A DNA stretch of 19,386 nt, from contig JASCIV010000457.1 in assembly GCA_030374735.1 (NCBI GenBank), positions 1 to 19,386 of the forward strand, written 5' to 3'. The notes beneath the pieces are model-generated. The model did not search any database and was not told the origin of the DNA. It saw only the letters and a program-made list of their open reading frames with translations. Position numbers and translations under genes: made by a program. This document shows positions 17,605 to 19,386 of the stretch, piece by piece (positions within the stretch are counted from its first letter, which is position 1; the number at the start of each line of letters is the position of its first letter). This DNA is from Gracilaria caudata. Its lineage: Eukaryota > Rhodophyta > Florideophyceae > Gracilariales > Gracilariaceae.

Positions 17605-18006
17605 TAGAAGAAATTTTTGGAAATATGGGAGTGCAGAAGAACAGCAGATGGCGCCGGTGGATGATACACGGAACTCAATTTGAGTGCAAACGGAAGGGTA
17701 ATTTACTTCATTTCCGCCCTAATTTCGAGGTGTCCAATTGGAAGCTACTCCGATAGCGAGTGGAATGCAACTGAAGGGTCAAAGATACACTTTGCACTCC
17801 ATCTTAGCTCCATTTGAACTTCTTCGAATGCGAGTACACTCCGCGCGCACTCCGCGCGACATCCAAAAAATGAAAAAATTGTAATTTCGAGTGCCAGGGG
17901 TGCCCATTTGGAGGACGCCTGGTGAGCACCGTGAACGCATATGGATGTCGAAGAGCGCAAAATATGCACTCCAGTTGCACTCCGCGAACTGCAAAAATTT
18001 CTTCTA
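17605..18006. repeat. repeat block bounded by 15-bp inverted repeats, with degenerate 11-bp periodicity
   Basis: TAGAAGAAATTTTTG at 17605-17619 is the exact reverse complement of 17992-18006. The interior repeatedly shows CACTCC-type words at exact 11-bp steps: CACTCC, AGCTCC and AACTTC at 17795, 17806 and 17817; CACTCC, CACTCC and ACATCC at 17837, 17848 and 17859; GCACTCC at 17966 and 17977. The complementary form (GAGTG) occurs near 17629 and 17682. The word TAATTTCGAG occurs twice (17719-17728 and 17882-17891). It looks like a decayed short-unit tandem array inside, or forming, a non-autonomous element. No coding capacity is evident. Confidence 0.55.
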
Positions 18007-18486
18007 GGGCCCTGTAGAAAACCCCCACAAAGCCGCCGCCGTTGGCAGTCAGTAAGTCGATGAGGACGGAAAGACAGAGAATACAACGGCAGGACTGTTC
18101 TCCAGTGATTGGCTTGCGGCCTGCTGCTTTCGTGCAGCTAAGCGGGAGTACTTTTTGCGACATATCACCCAGGTCGTCAAGGACAATCGACCAACTCACC
18201 GACCGATCGTTTACTCCTGAGAGCAGCCCATGACATACTCGGTTACCTCAGACAAGTATATCAGCTTCTAAAGGCTTCCAGCCTTCCGATTCTAAAGCAA
18301 AAACCTCCGAGAAAAACCCTGGAAAAACCCCGGCTTCTTGCGAGGAAAAGTCAGGGAAGCGGTGGTAGGACATCCTGCTGCGTGCTTGAGGAGATCCGAG
18401 CAGCATTGCACGATTTGCAACTCAGACCGGCGACGGTGACCGGCGAGTTAACCAACCGCTGGGCGAGTGTAACGACGTGCACACGT
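18007..18486. other. gene-poor stretch between repeat blocks
   Basis: No supported gene. A run near 18300-18335 (CCGAGAAAAACCCTGG and repeated AAAAACCC) resembles the CCGAGAAACCCCCCG just left of the 17605 inverted repeat. This suggests related repeat sequence on both sides. Confidence 0.35.
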
Positions 18487-18664
18487 GGTTTCATCTTCGA
18501 GGTTGTGACAGCGGTCAGGGGTGGCAAATTATTTCATCGCACCTTGCGCTGAAATGCCACTCCTCGGAAAAAATCATTAAAATTTAATGAGTGGCGTGTC
18601 ATCGGAAGGTACGATGAAATAATCTGCCACCCCTGACCGCTGTGACAACCCCGAAGATGAAACC
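18487..18664. mobile_element. 178-bp fold-back (MITE-like) inverted-repeat element
   Basis: Arm 18487-18539 matches the reverse complement of arm 18612-18664 at 50 of 53 positions. Weaker complementarity continues inward (about 23 of 28 positions) to a small AT-rich palindromic centre around CATTAAAATTTAATG, so nearly the whole element can fold on itself. No coding frame is inside. I could not find a convincing target-site duplication directly beside the arms. The structure fits a non-autonomous DNA transposon or fold-back element; the family is not identified. Confidence 0.75.
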
Positions 18665-18962
18665 GAGGAAGGCGAGCAACGCGCACGAAGGTATGCAACG
18701 CGCACCAAGTTCTGTGTCTAGGGTTTTCCTCCCCGCTTCGGCATTCCACAACCCAACGCCGCACGGCAATCGGACATTGGCTTATTGTCACAGGACGTGC
18801 CGGTGTTCGAAAAGCCTCTCAACGCCTAACTAAACATGACGCGTGGGAGCTCCCTGACGCCCGCTGAGCCAGACCATAAGTTCAAGGGCCTTTGCTTCCG
18901 TAACTATCACGACCCTTCACTGTGGATAGTTTTTGTTTCCGAGAATAACACATTGGTATATA
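18665..18962. other. region upstream of the right-edge gene
   Basis: An ATG at 18836 opens a 61-codon frame to a TGA at 19019-19021, in a different frame from the one that runs off the edge. It could be a first exon, an upstream frame, or non-coding. A TATATA word at about 18957-18962 lies directly before the ATG at 18963. Confidence 0.3.
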
Positions 18963-19386
18963 ATGAAGGTTTCCCTTACATCTTCCCCATCGAGGGAGGT
19001 CTCTGGTCCCCAAGGTACTGATGGAAACGCGATGGTGAAGACCCCGAGACTACGTGGAACGGGAGACCAACTCATCATGGCCATGCTGGCTTTGGGGGAC
19101 CGATACGCTGCAATGAGGCAAGAGGAAGCAGAGCCGAGGGCAGTGAAGTACTATGAGCTGGTTGACTTCGCCATTATCCGTCGTACCCTACTCTCGGAGG
19201 CAAGAAAATTGCTAACGGTTATCGTCGGTCCCCTGTTTACGACGTATACGGAGGAAGAGCTCTCTGCGCTAGCCGACAAGGGGTCTTATCGCCAAGTTTA
19301 TCTCTCAGCGAGGACTTTAGATATGATGGAAGGAGAGAAGGATAGGCGCGTTAGAGACTATTGGGATGCTTACGATCATTCATATG
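18963..19386 (+). CDS. partial coding sequence running off the right edge, family unknown
   Basis: This frame is open from 18930 to the window end. Possible starts are the ATG at 18963 and another at 19032. The first gives about 141 residues in the window. From about residue 24 the sequence is clearly protein-like: charged and helical, for example GDQLIMAMLALGDRYAAMRQ, EPRAVKYYELVDFAIIRRTL, LLTVIVGPLFTTYTEEELSA and DRRVRDYWDAYDHSY. The remainder lies outside, so neither domain nor length can be judged. It could be a host gene or the gag-like start of a mobile element, given the repeats just upstream. The overlapping frame from 18836 may be joined to it by an intron or a frameshift; I cannot tell which. 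Confidence 0.5.
   Translation, partial: MKVSLTSSPSREVSGPQGTDGNAMVKTPRLRGTGDQLIMAMLALGDRYAAMRQEEAEPRAVKYYELVDFAIIRRTLLSEARKLLTVIVGPLFTTYTEEELSALADKGSYRQVYLSARTLDMMEGEKDRRVRDYWDAYDHSY

Noticed and set aside
18657..18833. Short frame beginning in the right arm of the fold-back element.
   Set aside because: It starts inside the inverted repeat and has no protein-like features.

Overview
The window is nuclear DNA of a photosynthetic eukaryote, most likely a red alga with a compact, intron-poor genome of the Chondrus type. Genes of several well-known eukaryotic families (VAP, Nup96, GRDP-like, STI1/HOP, threonine synthase) each read as one uninterrupted frame. The threonine synthase is of the plant type and has an N-terminal extension that looks like a plastid transit peptide. 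Start contexts are eukaryotic (aaccATGg, gaccATGa) and no operon-like spacing is seen. The red-algal assignment is inference; a green or other alga cannot be excluded from sequence alone.

Layout. 1-1400 has no confident gene. It holds short retroelement-like 3' tails, one flanked by a 12-bp target-site duplication, and a strong hairpin. 1401-3119 (+) encodes a secreted or type I membrane protein with beta-propeller-like repeats, family unknown. 3436-4374 (+) encodes a tail-anchored VAP (ER membrane contact-site protein). 4848-8078 (-) encodes Nup96, a scaffold nucleoporin, with a divergent N-terminal autoprotease-like segment. 8505-10043 (+) encodes a GRDP-like (DUF1399) protein with two C-terminal membrane segments. 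10454-11743 (-) encodes an STI1/HOP co-chaperone that lacks the TPR1 domain. 12283-13806 (+) encodes threonine synthase. 15062-16249 (+) is a 395-codon frame of unknown function. 16250-18962 is gene-poor and repeat-rich, with a degenerate 11-bp periodic block and a 178-bp fold-back element. A further unknown frame starts near 18963 and runs off the right edge.

The core genes alternate in orientation. VAP and Nup96 converge, Nup96 and the GRDP-like gene diverge from a 426-bp interval, the GRDP-like gene and STI1 converge, and STI1 and threonine synthase diverge from a 539-bp interval. These are unrelated housekeeping functions (ER contact sites, nuclear pore, Hsp70/Hsp90 folding, plastid amino-acid synthesis), so the arrangement looks like compact packing and not a pathway cluster. 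I found no evidence of a single new multi-gene system. The most interesting points are local: the altered autoproteolysis site in Nup96, the trimmed and altered STI1, two coding sequences without a recognisable family, and the repeat structures at both ends.
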